DNA of 64,000 bases from an uncultured Collinsella sp. (GTDB lineage: Bacteria; Actinomycetota; Coriobacteriia; Coriobacteriales; Coriobacteriaceae). The notes under the pieces were generated by a model, which was given only the letters and a program-made list of their open reading frames with translations, was not told where the DNA came from and searched no databases. The position numbers and the translations under genes were made by a program. Each line of letters starts with the position of its first letter. Within the stretch, counting starts at the first letter, position 1. Location: NCBI GenBank assembly GCA_900556875.1, contig USQQ01000003.1, positions 78,000-141,999 of the forward strand, given 5' to 3'. Positions 32,343 to 40,686 of the stretch are shown piece by piece.

Positions 32343-33830
32343 ATGTCCACTACCGATGCTTCCCAGATCCACGATCTGCGCTCCGCGCTCGACTTTTTGC
32401 GCGAGATGCCGGGCCAGCTGCTCGAGACCGACACCCAGGTCGACGCGGACGCCGAGGTCTCGGGCGTCTATCGTCGCGTCGGTGCCGGCGGCACCGTTAT
32501 GCGTCCGACCAAAGAGGGCCCGGCGATGGTCTTCAACAACGTCAAGGGCTTTGACGATGCCAAGGTCTGCATCGGCATGCTTGCCAGCCGCAAGCGCGTT
32601 GCCGCCCTGCTCGACCTCGACGAGGAGCACCTGGGCCTCGAGATCGGCAAGCGCTTCGAGAACCTGATCGCGCCCGAGCAGATCGCCGAGGGTGCGCACG
32701 TCGACTGCCAAGAGGTCGTGTACAAGGCGACCGACGAGGGCTTTGACCTGCGCAAGATCGTTCCCGCTCCCACCAACACGCCCGTCGACGGCGGCCCCTA
32801 CATCACCATGGGCCTCGCTTATGGCACGAGCCCCGACGGCTCCCAGTCCGACGTGACCATCCACCGCTTCTCCTGCGTCGACAAGGACAAGCTCGCCATG
32901 TGGATCACTCCGGGCAGCCGTCACCTTGGCGCGTTCTTTGACGAGTACTGCCAGCGCGGCGAAGACATGCCCATCTCCATCTCCATCGGTCTGGACCCCG
33001 CCGTGTACATGTGCTGTGGCTTCGAGGCGCCAACCACGCCGCTCGGCTTTAACGAGCTGCAGATCGCCGGCGCCCTGCGCGGCCACGCCGTCGAGCTTGC
33101 CGACTGCGTCACCGTTCCGCAGAAGTGCATTGCCAATGCCGAGTACGTGCTCGAGGGCTACCTCATGCACGACGAGACCATCAACGAGGACGTCAACGGC
33201 CACGGCTACGCCATGCCCGAGTTCCCCGGTTACACCGGTGGCGCCAAGGTCTGCCCGGTGATCAAGATCACCGCCGTCACCACGCGTGTCAACCCCATTA
33301 TGGAGAGCTGCATCGGCCCTTCGCACGAGCACGTGTCCATGGCCGGTATCCCCACCGAGGCTTCCATCTACAAGATGGTCGAGACCGCTATCCCGGGCCG
33401 CCTGCTCAACGTCCACGCTGCACCCTGCGGCGGCGGCAAGTTCGTTGCCATCATGCAGTTTAAGAAGTCGAGCAAAAATGACGAGGGCCGTCAGCGCAAC
33501 GCCGCCATGCTCGCCTTCTCGGCATTCTCCGAGCTCAAGCATGTGATCTTGGTTGACGAGGATGTCGACATCTTTGATATGAGCGACGTGATGTGGGCCA
33601 TGACCACGCGCTTCCAGGCCGACGTCGACCTCATCACCATCCCCGGCTGCCACTGCCACGTGCTCGACCCGTCCAACGACCCTGCGTTCGACCCCACGAT
33701 TCGCGAGCACGGCATCGCCTGCAAGGCCATCTTCGACTGCACGGTTCCGTTCGACCTCAAGAAGAATTTCATTCGCTCGCAGTTCATGGAGATCGACACA
33801 GACAAGTGGGCCAAGGAGATTGCTTTCTAG
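32343..33830 (+). CDS. UbiD-family prenylated-FMN-dependent decarboxylase
   Basis: A 495-residue decarboxylase of the UbiD/Fdc/LpdC family, which uses prenylated FMN for reversible decarboxylation of aromatic or unsaturated acids. Recognisable segments are PTNTPVDGGPYITMG, DVTIHRFSCVDKD, ISISIGLDPAVYM, the PEFPGYTGGAKVCPVI active-site strand, IGPSHEHVSM, and the C-terminal VDLITIPGCHCHVLDP. The AAAGGAG site is 6 nt before the ATG. Length is like gallate and hydroxybenzoate decarboxylases, but the substrate cannot be read from the sequence. The UbiX partner follows after 33 nt. Confidence 0.92.
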   Translation: MSTTDASQIHDLRSALDFLREMPGQLLETDTQVDADAEVSGVYRRVGAGGTVMRPTKEGPAMVFNNVKGFDDAKVCIGMLASRKRVAALLDLDEEHLGLEIGKRFENLIAPEQIAEGAHVDCQEVVYKATDEGFDLRKIVPAPTNTPVDGGPYITMGLAYGTSPDGSQSDVTIHRFSCVDKDKLAMWITPGSRHLGAFFDEYCQRGEDMPISISIGLDPAVYMCCGFEAPTTPLGFNELQIAGALRGHAVELADCVTVPQKCIANAEYVLEGYLMHDETINEDVNGHGYAMPEFPGYTGGAKVCPVIKITAVTTRVNPIMESCIGPSHEHVSMAGIPTEASIYKMVETAIPGRLLNVHAAPCGGGKFVAIMQFKKSSKNDEGRQRNAAMLAFSAFSELKHVILVDEDVDIFDMSDVMWAMTTRFQADVDLITIPGCHCHVLDPSNDPAFDPTIREHGIACKAIFDCTVPFDLKKNFIRSQFMEIDTDKWAKEIAF

Positions 33831-33863
33831 TAAGTAGCCCTACCAAGTAGTTAAGGAGCCGTC

Positions 33864-34442
33864 ATGCCTGAGTCTTCTGTCCGTCCCCGTCGCATTGTCG
33901 TTGGCGTGTCTGGCGCCAGCGGTGCCGCGCTGGGCCTTGAGTGCCTCAAATGCCTGCGTCAGGCCGGTGCCGAGTCGGCGCTTGTCGTCACGCGCGGGGG
34001 AGAGATCACCATCGAGCAGGAGCTCGGCATGACGCTCGACGAGTTTGCCACGCATGCCGATGTGGTCTACGACAACAAGAACATCGGCGCCGCCATCGCA
34101 AGCGGCACCTATCCGGTCGACGGCATGATCGTGGCCCCGTGCTCCATGAAGACGCTCGCCGGCATCGCGAGCGGCTACAGCGACAATCTGTTGCTGCGTG
34201 CGGCCGACGTGCAGATGAAAGAGCAGCGCCGCCTGGTGCTCATGGTGCGCGAGACGCCCTTCAGCGCCATTCATGTCGACAACATGGCGCGCCTGGCGCG
34301 CGTACCGGGCGTCATGCTCATGCCGCCCATGCTCACGTTTTACAACGGCCCCGCCACGCTCGATGACGCGGTGCATCACATCGCCGCCAAGGCGCTCGAG
34401 GCCGTCGGCGTGTCATGTGCAAACTATAAGCGCTGGTCATAG
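33864..34442 (+). CDS. UbiX-family flavin prenyltransferase
   Basis: A 192-residue flavoprotein that transfers a dimethylallyl group to FMN to make the UbiD cofactor. The FMN-binding GVSGASGAALG is near residue 14 and VAPCSMKTLAGIASG near 91, followed by NLLLRAADVQMKEQRRLVLM (phosphate-binding) and MLMPPMLTFYNGP. UbiX enzymes usually take dimethylallyl monophosphate. It follows UbiD by 33 nt with AAGGAG, so the two are cotranscribed. Confidence 0.94.
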   Translation: MPESSVRPRRIVVGVSGASGAALGLECLKCLRQAGAESALVVTRGGEITIEQELGMTLDEFATHADVVYDNKNIGAAIASGTYPVDGMIVAPCSMKTLAGIASGYSDNLLLRAADVQMKEQRRLVLMVRETPFSAIHVDNMARLARVPGVMLMPPMLTFYNGPATLDDAVHHIAAKALEAVGVSCANYKRWS

Positions 34443-34473
34443 GCGTCTTTAGGGTAGGATACGAGGAGTGTTT

Positions 34474-34506
34474 GAGCCCGCTGCCCCTGTGGGCGGCGGG
34501 CTTTTC
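34474..34506 (+). terminator. Terminator after ubiX
   Basis: GAGCCCGCTGCCC pairs with GGGCGGCGGGCTT around a short loop, followed by TTCG. It ends the carrier-UbiD-UbiX transcript and leaves the MerR gene 27 nt downstream with read-through or its own promoter. Confidence 0.75.
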
Positions 34507-34533
34507 GCGTCAAAGGATGTGTCGGGAGGATCT

Positions 34534-35403
34534 ATGCAGACGGGCATGTATGCGATTAGCGAGATGGCGAGCTTGTTCAATGTTTCGCGCCAAACGCTCA
34601 TCTACTACGACAAGATCGGTCTGTTTAAGCCCGCCGTGGTGAACGAAAAGGGCTACCGTTTCTATTCGCCCACGCAGATCCCGCTCATGCGTCTGATCTG
34701 CATGCTGCGCGACCTAGGGCTCGAACTCGACGAGATTGACCGCCTGACCTCGACGTTCGACATTGGCGAGATGACCGATCACCTGCGCTCGCGGGTGCAA
34801 GCGCTCGATGAACAGATCGCCGGCCTCAAAGCCGAGCGCGCGAGCGTGCAGGAGCGCCTGAACTTTTACGACGAGGCGGTTTACTGGCGCGAGCGCGAGG
34901 GCAGGCCGGAGCTCAAGCAGTTTGAGCGTCGCTACGTGGTCTTTGAGGAGTTTCCAGGCGATATCGAGCGCGGCCGCTCGATGCTTCACCCCACGCTCAT
35001 GCGGGCCATCCTGCGCATGCGTGCGTTGACGGGCACGCGCCCTATGCGCGGCTGGGGTGCCATGCTGCGTCGTGAGGCGCTGCATTCCGACGACCCTATC
35101 GCCGGCGCGGGCTCCTTTGCCGTGCTGCCGCGCGGTGCCGAGGAACTGCTGCCGAGCGATCCCGCCGAGCTGGCAGAGATCGGCATCGAAGTGCTGCCCG
35201 AGGGCACATACCTGTGCATGAGCCGCTGGGGTATGCCGTACGAGCCCGAGGGCATCCGCGCCATCGTTGCCTGCATGGACGAGCACGCGCTCCAGCCCGT
35301 TGGCAACGCTTTCGACTTTTGCTACCTCGATACCACGAGCTACGACGAGTCCCACCAAGAGGACTTTTGCTGCATCCAAATCCCTGTTACCCTCCAGATG
35401 TGA
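34534..35403 (+). CDS. MerR-family regulator with GyrI-like effector domain
   Basis: A 289-residue regulator. The N-terminal MerR helix-turn-helix is at 5-75 (YAISEMASLFNVSRQTLIYY, GLFKPAVVNEKGYRFYS), followed by a coiled-coil dimer helix and a C-terminal domain resembling BmrR/GyrI small-molecule binders. The ATG at 34534 has GGGAGGA upstream. It likely senses the acid or product of the UbiD block. Its final Met codon and stop (ATG TGA) lie inside the repeat at 35398, so the natural C-terminus may have been altered. Confidence 0.88.
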   Translation: MQTGMYAISEMASLFNVSRQTLIYYDKIGLFKPAVVNEKGYRFYSPTQIPLMRLICMLRDLGLELDEIDRLTSTFDIGEMTDHLRSRVQALDEQIAGLKAERASVQERLNFYDEAVYWREREGRPELKQFERRYVVFEEFPGDIERGRSMLHPTLMRAILRMRALTGTRPMRGWGAMLRREALHSDDPIAGAGSFAVLPRGAEELLPSDPAELAEIGIEVLPEGTYLCMSRWGMPYEPEGIRAIVACMDEHALQPVGNAFDFCYLDTTSYDESHQEDFCCIQIPVTLQM

Positions 35404-35514
35404 CAAAGGGACAGTCCCTTTGTCACATTCGTGGTGTGGCTGCTGCCCAAACCGTCACAACATTTGATGAAAATCTCGAAAACGAGGAAAAGCGTCGAAT
35501 GTTGTGACGCTTTT
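35398..35514. repeat. Compound palindromic repeat, copy B
   Basis: A perfect 31-bp palindrome, ATGTGACAAAGGGA-CAG-complement (35398-35428), overlaps the MerR stop. After 20 nt follows the AAACCGTCACAACATTTGA hairpin (35449-35467 with 35495-35513), enclosing CTCGAAAACGAG, then TTTTCC. It has the same order and orientation as copy A, which overlaps the stop of the fusion gene at 30499. Confidence 0.82.
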
Positions 35515-35598
35515 CCTGTCTGTGCCGGCGAGCTCCCGTGCCATCTGGGGGTATAAGGCTGGCAAGTGTTTATTTGCGAGGCTTAAGGGGCGCCCCGT

Positions 35599-36468
35599 AT
35601 GGATATCGATAACTTTGAATGGTGGTATAGCGAGGGCGAGGCTCCGGACGAGGAGTGGGACGAGCCCGCGCCGCGTGACGTGTCGAGCGACGAGGACGAG
35701 GCCGGCAACGATGCTGCTGTCGAGCCTGACGCCGCCTCCGATGCCGCCGAGCCCCTGACCTTTGAGCAGGCTTGGGCCCAAGCCGAGGCCGATGAAGCTA
35801 AGGTCGATGCCACGGCCACACTCGGTGAGCCGGCGGACATGTCCATCTCGCCGGCCAAGATCCCGCAGCCGCGCCATAACATCGACCCCGGCAGTACGGC
35901 ATCCTTCAGCATTCTCGACGTGCCCTCGCAGGGTGCCCAAGCACCCGCGCCCACACGTCGCCCCGACCTGGCTCGCGAGGAGGACGCGGGCCGTCGCTCT
36001 CCGCTCGGCCCCATCCTCATCGCCTTCATGGCCGGCGTTATCGCATGCTCGGTAATTGGAAACGTCTGGAGCCATGTTGAACAACAACGAAAAGACGCCG
36101 CCAAGGTCGAGATGTCCGTCGAACAATCGCTCAGCCGCACGCGCTCGGTGCATGTATCGGTCGAGGTCAAGGACGGCGCGACGTGGGACACCGCGCGCGG
36201 CGACAGCCAGATGCTCGTCCATATCGTGGGTCGCACGCTCAAGGGGCAAGCGATCGACGAGTACCAATACGTCAATTCCGAAGGTGACGGCATCGAGCTC
36301 AAGCCCGGCGACTACGAGCTCACGGTCGATGAGCCGCCCGTCGCCACCGACGGCACGCGTTACCGTGCCTCAAAGCGCATGGTTCCGGTGAGTTTTAATT
36401 CACAGGCGCCCGATACGGTCGATAGCACGCCGCAGGGCGGGTTTGACCTTTACGCTATTGCTCAATAA
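35599..36468 (+). CDS. Membrane-anchored protein of unknown function
   Basis: A 289-residue protein I cannot assign to a family. Residues 1-135 are acidic and low-complexity (Asp/Glu/Ala/Pro-rich) and probably cytoplasmic. A single membrane helix follows at about 138-157 (PLGPILIAFMAGVIACSVIG). The C-terminal 130 residues look like a beta-rich extracytoplasmic domain (VHVSVEVKDGATWDT, LKPGDYELTVDEPPV). AAGGGG precedes the ATG. No neighbour hints at its job; it is 79 nt upstream of the epimerase gene on the same strand. Confidence 0.7.
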   Translation: MDIDNFEWWYSEGEAPDEEWDEPAPRDVSSDEDEAGNDAAVEPDAASDAAEPLTFEQAWAQAEADEAKVDATATLGEPADMSISPAKIPQPRHNIDPGSTASFSILDVPSQGAQAPAPTRRPDLAREEDAGRRSPLGPILIAFMAGVIACSVIGNVWSHVEQQRKDAAKVEMSVEQSLSRTRSVHVSVEVKDGATWDTARGDSQMLVHIVGRTLKGQAIDEYQYVNSEGDGIELKPGDYELTVDEPPVATDGTRYRASKRMVPVSFNSQAPDTVDSTPQGGFDLYAIAQ

Positions 36469-36547
36469 CTGCACCTGTCGCTCAACCCCGCCGCCAAGAG
36501 TGGGACAATAGCCCTCGACACCGTTGTTTACTATTGGAGGAAGTAGC

Positions 36548-37441
36548 ATGTCCACCGTCACTACCATCAAGCGCGGCGGCCTCACCGCGGCCATCGATTC
36601 CATGGGCGCCCAGCTCACGAGCCTTGCCCTCAACGGCAACGAGTATCTGTGGCAGGGCGACCCGGCCTTTTGGGGCAAGCATGCGCCTATCCTGTTCCCC
36701 ATCGTGGGATCGCTGCGCAACAACATGGCGACATCTGCGGCCGGCACCTGCGAGATGCCGCGCCATGGACTCGCTCGCATCGTCGAGCACAAGTTGGTCG
36801 AGGTTTCGGAGGACGGCTCCTCGGTAACGTACGAGATCACTGACACGCCCGAGTCGCTCAAGGCGTTCCCGTTCCACTTTAAGCTCAACATGACCTATGC
36901 CCTGACCGGCGACGCCACGCTCACGCAGACCTTTGCCGTCACCAACACCGGCGACGTGGCCCTGCCGTTCTCGGTGGGCGGTCATCCTGCATTCAACGTG
37001 CCCGCCCCCGGTGCCGAAGACGAGGCGTTCGAGGATTACGAGCTGGCGTTTACCGAGGCTTGGACTAACGAGGCCCCCATCATCACGCCCGACGGTCTTA
37101 TGACGTTCGAGGGCAGCTACAAGGCTCCCGATAACTCGGACGTGCTGCTCATCACGCACCGCAGCTTCGATAACGATGCCATCATGTTCACCGATGTCCC
37201 GGGTTCCACGCTCACGCTGCGCGGCCGCAAGTCGGGCCACGGCGTCAAGATCGACTTTGAGGGCTTTAAGTACATCGGCGTGTGGTCTGCCGCCAACGAC
37301 GCCCCGTTTGTGGCGCTCGAGCCCTGGACCGGTCATACCACCATGGACACCGAGGACGACGTCTTTGAGCACAAGGTCAACACCATTACCTTGGCACCGG
37401 GTGAGACGGACGTTCGCAGCTTTAGCGTTACCCTGCTCTAG
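36548..37441 (+). CDS. Aldose 1-epimerase family protein
   Basis: A 297-residue galactose-mutarotase-like enzyme. Recognisable segments are LWQGDPAFWGKHAPILFPIV with GSLRNN next to it, PRHGLAR (catalytic His region), VGGHPAFNVP (second active-site His) and WTGHTTMDTEDD carrying the likely catalytic acid. The start at 36548 follows GGAGGAAG. This shorter subgroup is often called LacX or hexose-6-phosphate-mutarotase-like, so the substrate could be a free or phosphorylated sugar. A structured 3' element follows directly. Confidence 0.88.
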   Translation: MSTVTTIKRGGLTAAIDSMGAQLTSLALNGNEYLWQGDPAFWGKHAPILFPIVGSLRNNMATSAAGTCEMPRHGLARIVEHKLVEVSEDGSSVTYEITDTPESLKAFPFHFKLNMTYALTGDATLTQTFAVTNTGDVALPFSVGGHPAFNVPAPGAEDEAFEDYELAFTEAWTNEAPIITPDGLMTFEGSYKAPDNSDVLLITHRSFDNDAIMFTDVPGSTLTLRGRKSGHGVKIDFEGFKYIGVWSAANDAPFVALEPWTGHTTMDTEDDVFEHKVNTITLAPGETDVRSFSVTLL

Positions 37442-37443
37442 AG

Positions 37444-37600
37444 GTTCCGCCGTTCTAACGAACGACGGACCGGTCGACGCTGCGCGCCACCCAGAGCGAC
37501 AATTTGTCATTCAAAAGGCAAGGCATGACCAGAAGGTCTATGCCTTGCCTTTTTCATGCTAACTTGTTCGCTCTGGGTGGCGCCCGCTGGCATTGCCAAA
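37444..37600 (+). repeat. Structured 3' element, copy 1
   Basis: Directly after the epimerase gene. It has a leading hairpin from 37444, an outer stem CGCCACCCAGAGCGACAA (37485-37502) pairing with the region ending at 37582, and an inner hairpin AAAGGCAAGGCAT with ATGCCTTGCCTTTTT (37514-37554) capped by GACCAGAAGGTC. The two arms of the outer stem match over 13 bp. Two more copies are at 43474 and 59038. The inner hairpin with its T-run should terminate transcription. Confidence 0.8.
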
Positions 37601-37721
37601 ACATCGACGCTCCCAATGACTACCGTGTGTCTATTAATTTTTCGAGCTTGTGCTGCGCTGCTGGTCGCTGGCGTATATCCTGTTAAGTCGTCAGCATACG
37701 ATTCAACAGGGAAGGCAGATT

Positions 37722-38648
37722 ATGCATTCTCCCCATCAACGCGACGCGCATCCACAGCCGGTATGCAGCCGTCGCATCTTTTTGGGTAGCGCTCTCGCTG
37801 CGAGCGCTTCTGTCGTCGCCGGCGCACTTGCCGGCTGCCAGCGTCCCTCCACGCTGGAAGTAGTTCAGTCCACGACGGGCGGCGGTCGCGACGACCTGTC
37901 CGATTCTGTGATCGGCAAGGATAAGATCCGCATTGGCATGGAGGCGGCCTACGCCCCGTACAACTGGCAGGTTTCCGAGGCCAGCGAGTTCACGATCCCC
38001 ATCGATAACGTGCAGGGAGCCTACGCCGATGGCTACGACGTGCAGATCGCCAAGATCGTCTGCAAGGCTCTCGGCGGCGAGCCCGTTGCCGTCAAGCAGA
38101 GCTTCTCGGGCCTTATCGACTCGCTCAACAACGGCCAGATTGACCTCATCATCGCCGGCATGAGCGCCACGCCCGAGCGCGAGGAGTCCGTCGGCTTTTC
38201 CGACCCGTACTTCATTGGCTACTTTGGCCTGTTCGTAAAAGAGGGCTCGCCCTACCAAAACGCCACCAAGCTCAGCGACTTCAGCGGTGCCACGGTGCTC
38301 GGCCAAAAGGACACGATGCTCGATACCGTCATCGACGAGATTCCGGGCGTTGTGCACAAGAACCCGGTCGATTCGGTCCCCACGGTGTTCTCGAATCTGC
38401 TGCAGGGCACGTGCGACGCCGTGACCTACAACACTGAGAACGAAAAGGGCTATATGGCCCAAAATCCCGGTATCGTCCCCATCCACTTTGCCGAGGGCGA
38501 GGGCTTTAAGCAGGAGGTCACGGCGAATGTCGGTTGCCGCAAGGGATCGGACAAACTGCTTAAGCTCATCGACAAGACACTCAAGGGCATCAGCCAGGAG
38601 GAGCGCGACCAGATGTGGGACGCGTGCCTCGACCGTCAGCCGGCATAG
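37722..38648 (+). CDS. Amino-acid ABC transporter substrate-binding lipoprotein
   Basis: A 308-residue solute-binding protein of the SBP_bac_3 family. The N-terminus has RRIFLG and a hydrophobic stretch ending in the lipobox LAGC, so it should be lipid-anchored outside the membrane. Family signatures are IRIGMEAAYAPYNW, GYDVQIAKIVCKALG, DLIIAGMSATPERE and FSDPYF. The ATG at 37722 follows GGGAAGG. With the two genes downstream it makes a polar amino acid importer; the exact ligand is unknown. Confidence 0.93.
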   Translation: MHSPHQRDAHPQPVCSRRIFLGSALAASASVVAGALAGCQRPSTLEVVQSTTGGGRDDLSDSVIGKDKIRIGMEAAYAPYNWQVSEASEFTIPIDNVQGAYADGYDVQIAKIVCKALGGEPVAVKQSFSGLIDSLNNGQIDLIIAGMSATPEREESVGFSDPYFIGYFGLFVKEGSPYQNATKLSDFSGATVLGQKDTMLDTVIDEIPGVVHKNPVDSVPTVFSNLLQGTCDAVTYNTENEKGYMAQNPGIVPIHFAEGEGFKQEVTANVGCRKGSDKLLKLIDKTLKGISQEERDQMWDACLDRQPA

Positions 38649-38657
38649 GGAGGCAGC

Positions 38658-39806
38658 ATGAAAGGCATCAATCGTCTGGCCTCCTTTATCAAGGCCGACC
38701 ACCGTTATGTGTACCTGGGCACGAGCGTTATCGCGGCGCTCGGCTTGGCATTTAGCCAGCGCAACCCCACGCCGCTGAGCTTTTTGGCGCCCACCGGCAT
38801 CTTCCAGGATTGCCTTTGGGCGATTCTTTGGGCCTGGATCGTCGTGTCGGCGGCAGCGCTCGTCACCAAGGTTATGCACTGGAGCGACTATCGCGAAACG
38901 TCGCCGTTTGCATCCGAGCGTTTCCGTCGCGGCGCGCGCCTGGGCAGCTATGTCGTGGTTGCCATCGCGGCGATCTTCTTTATCGACCGCTGCGTCATGT
39001 CGTTTGTCGACCTGGTGCAGGTGAGCATTGTCTCGGACTCCAATCCCAGCGACTTTCTGTCGAGCTTGGTCTACATGACCTACAAGAGCGGCGACTTCTT
39101 TATCCGCGGTATCGAGATCACCATCGCGCTTGCCACCTTCGGCACGGTCATCGCCTTCTTCTTGGCGCTGCTCTTTGTGTTCTTGCGCACCCAGACCTTC
39201 GATCGCGTCGATAACGACCTGGTGCGCTTCTTTAAGAGCATTGGCCGAGGCTTTGCGACCGTCTATTCCACCGTCGTGCGCGGCACGCCCATGATGGTCC
39301 AGGGCCTGCTCATCTATTACGCGGGCTTTACCGTTCTGCGCGGCATGGGCTTCGAGACCGCCCAGGCCAACCAGATCTGGAGTACCTTCACTGCCGGCCT
39401 CGTCACCATCTCGCTCAACTCTACCGCCTACATGATGGAGGTCCTGCGCGGCGGCATCGAGTCCATCGATCCCGGCCAGGCCGAGGCAGCGCGCTCGCTG
39501 GGCCTGTCGCAGTGGCAGGCTATGCGCAAGGTCGTGTTCCCTCAGGGTATTAAAAACGCGATCCCGGCGCTCACCAACGAGCTCATCATCAACATCAAGG
39601 ACTCGTCGGTGCTCTCGGTCATCGGCGTGTTCGACCTCATGTACGCCACCACCACCGTCGCCGGCGTGTACTACCGCCAGATGGAGGTCTACTGCGTGGC
39701 GCTCGTGGTCTATCTGATCCTGACGCTCGTGGCGAGCCGCCTGCTCGAGGCCTTTGGCAAAAAGCTCGGCGCCGAGGCTCCTGCCACGCTGCCCAGCTCT
39801 AACTAG
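38658..39806 (+). CDS. Amino-acid ABC transporter permease
   Basis: A 382-residue permease of the HisM/GlnP type. The C-terminal half has the standard domain with RGTPMMVQGLLIYY, the EAARSLGLSQWQAMRKVVFPQ coupling helix (EAA motif) and PALTNELIINIKDSS. An extra N-terminal region of about 140 residues with several membrane helices makes it longer than the usual 220-residue permease. It lies 9 nt after the binding-protein gene. Confidence 0.92.
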   Translation: MKGINRLASFIKADHRYVYLGTSVIAALGLAFSQRNPTPLSFLAPTGIFQDCLWAILWAWIVVSAAALVTKVMHWSDYRETSPFASERFRRGARLGSYVVVAIAAIFFIDRCVMSFVDLVQVSIVSDSNPSDFLSSLVYMTYKSGDFFIRGIEITIALATFGTVIAFFLALLFVFLRTQTFDRVDNDLVRFFKSIGRGFATVYSTVVRGTPMMVQGLLIYYAGFTVLRGMGFETAQANQIWSTFTAGLVTISLNSTAYMMEVLRGGIESIDPGQAEAARSLGLSQWQAMRKVVFPQGIKNAIPALTNELIINIKDSSVLSVIGVFDLMYATTTVAGVYYRQMEVYCVALVVYLILTLVASRLLEAFGKKLGAEAPATLPSSN

Positions 39807-39828
39807 GCTTAAGACGAGGAGAATCATC

Positions 39829-40614
39829 ATGGCAGATACCGCCACTACCGGCACTGCGGCAGCCGTGCAAAACCAAGAGCCGCTTATCCGCGTCGAGGGC
39901 CTGCGCAAGAGCTTTGGCTCACTCGAGGTACTCAAGGGCATCGACTTGTCCGTCAATCCCGGCGAGGTCGTCACCATCATCGGCGCCTCGGGCTCGGGCA
40001 AGTCGACGTTTCTGCGCTGCCTTAACCTGCTCGAGACCCCGGACGCGGGCCATATCTGGTTCCACGGTCAGGACCTTACTGCCGAGCGCTGCAATATCAA
40101 TAAACTGCGCGAGGACATCGGCATGGTGTTCCAGGGCTTCAACCTGTTCAACAACATGGACGTGCTCGACAACTGCACGCTCGCGCCCGTCACGCTCAAA
40201 AAGATGAGCAAGGCCGAGGCCGAGAAGGTCGCGATGGAGCATCTGACGAGCGTGGGACTCGAAAAGTTCGCGCACGCCGCCGTTGGTCGCCTGTCCGGTG
40301 GTCAAAAACAGCGCGTGGCCATCGCTCGTGCCCTATGTATGAATCCGCAGATCATGCTGTTCGACGAGCCGACCTCCGCGCTCGACCCCGAGATCGTGGG
40401 CGAGGTGCTCGAGGTCATGCGCAAGCTCGCCGCCGACGGCATGACCATGGTCGTCGTCACGCACGAGATGGCCTTTGCCCGCACGGTGTCCGACCGCGTG
40501 GTCTTTATGGACAAGGGCGTGGTGCTCGAGGATGCCGCGCCGGCCGAGCTCTTCGGCAACCCCAAACACCAGCGCACTCGTGAGTTCCTCTCTCGCTATC
40601 TCGAGGACAAATAA
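39829..40614 (+). CDS. Amino-acid ABC transporter ATP-binding protein
   Basis: A 261-residue GlnQ-like ATPase. Walker A GASGSGKST, Q-loop VFQGFNLF, signature LSGGQKQRVAIARAL, Walker B IMLFDEPTSALDPE and the H-loop VVVTHEMAFA are all intact. The start at 39829 follows GAGGAGA. It completes the importer with the binding protein and permease just upstream. Confidence 0.95.
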   Translation: MADTATTGTAAAVQNQEPLIRVEGLRKSFGSLEVLKGIDLSVNPGEVVTIIGASGSGKSTFLRCLNLLETPDAGHIWFHGQDLTAERCNINKLREDIGMVFQGFNLFNNMDVLDNCTLAPVTLKKMSKAEAEKVAMEHLTSVGLEKFAHAAVGRLSGGQKQRVAIARALCMNPQIMLFDEPTSALDPEIVGEVLEVMRKLAADGMTMVVVTHEMAFARTVSDRVVFMDKGVVLEDAAPAELFGNPKHQRTREFLSRYLEDK

Positions 40615-40639
40615 CCGACCGCAAACGCTTACGTTGCAG

Positions 40640-40663
40640 GGCCGCTCCCGTGGGGCGGCCTTT
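40640..40663 (+). terminator. Terminator of the amino-acid ABC operon
   Basis: GGCCGCTCC pairs with GGGGCGGCC (one G-U) around a 3-nt loop, followed by TTTG, 25 nt after the ATPase stop. Confidence 0.7.
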
Positions 40664-40686
40664 GTCGTCACAATCGAAAGGATGTC

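Noticed and set aside
37683..40001. A 772-codon open frame on the minus strand
   Set aside because: It lies antisense to the intact amino-acid ABC binding protein and permease genes, is His/Asp/Arg-rich with no family features and has no ribosome-binding site. High GC content keeps antisense frames open.
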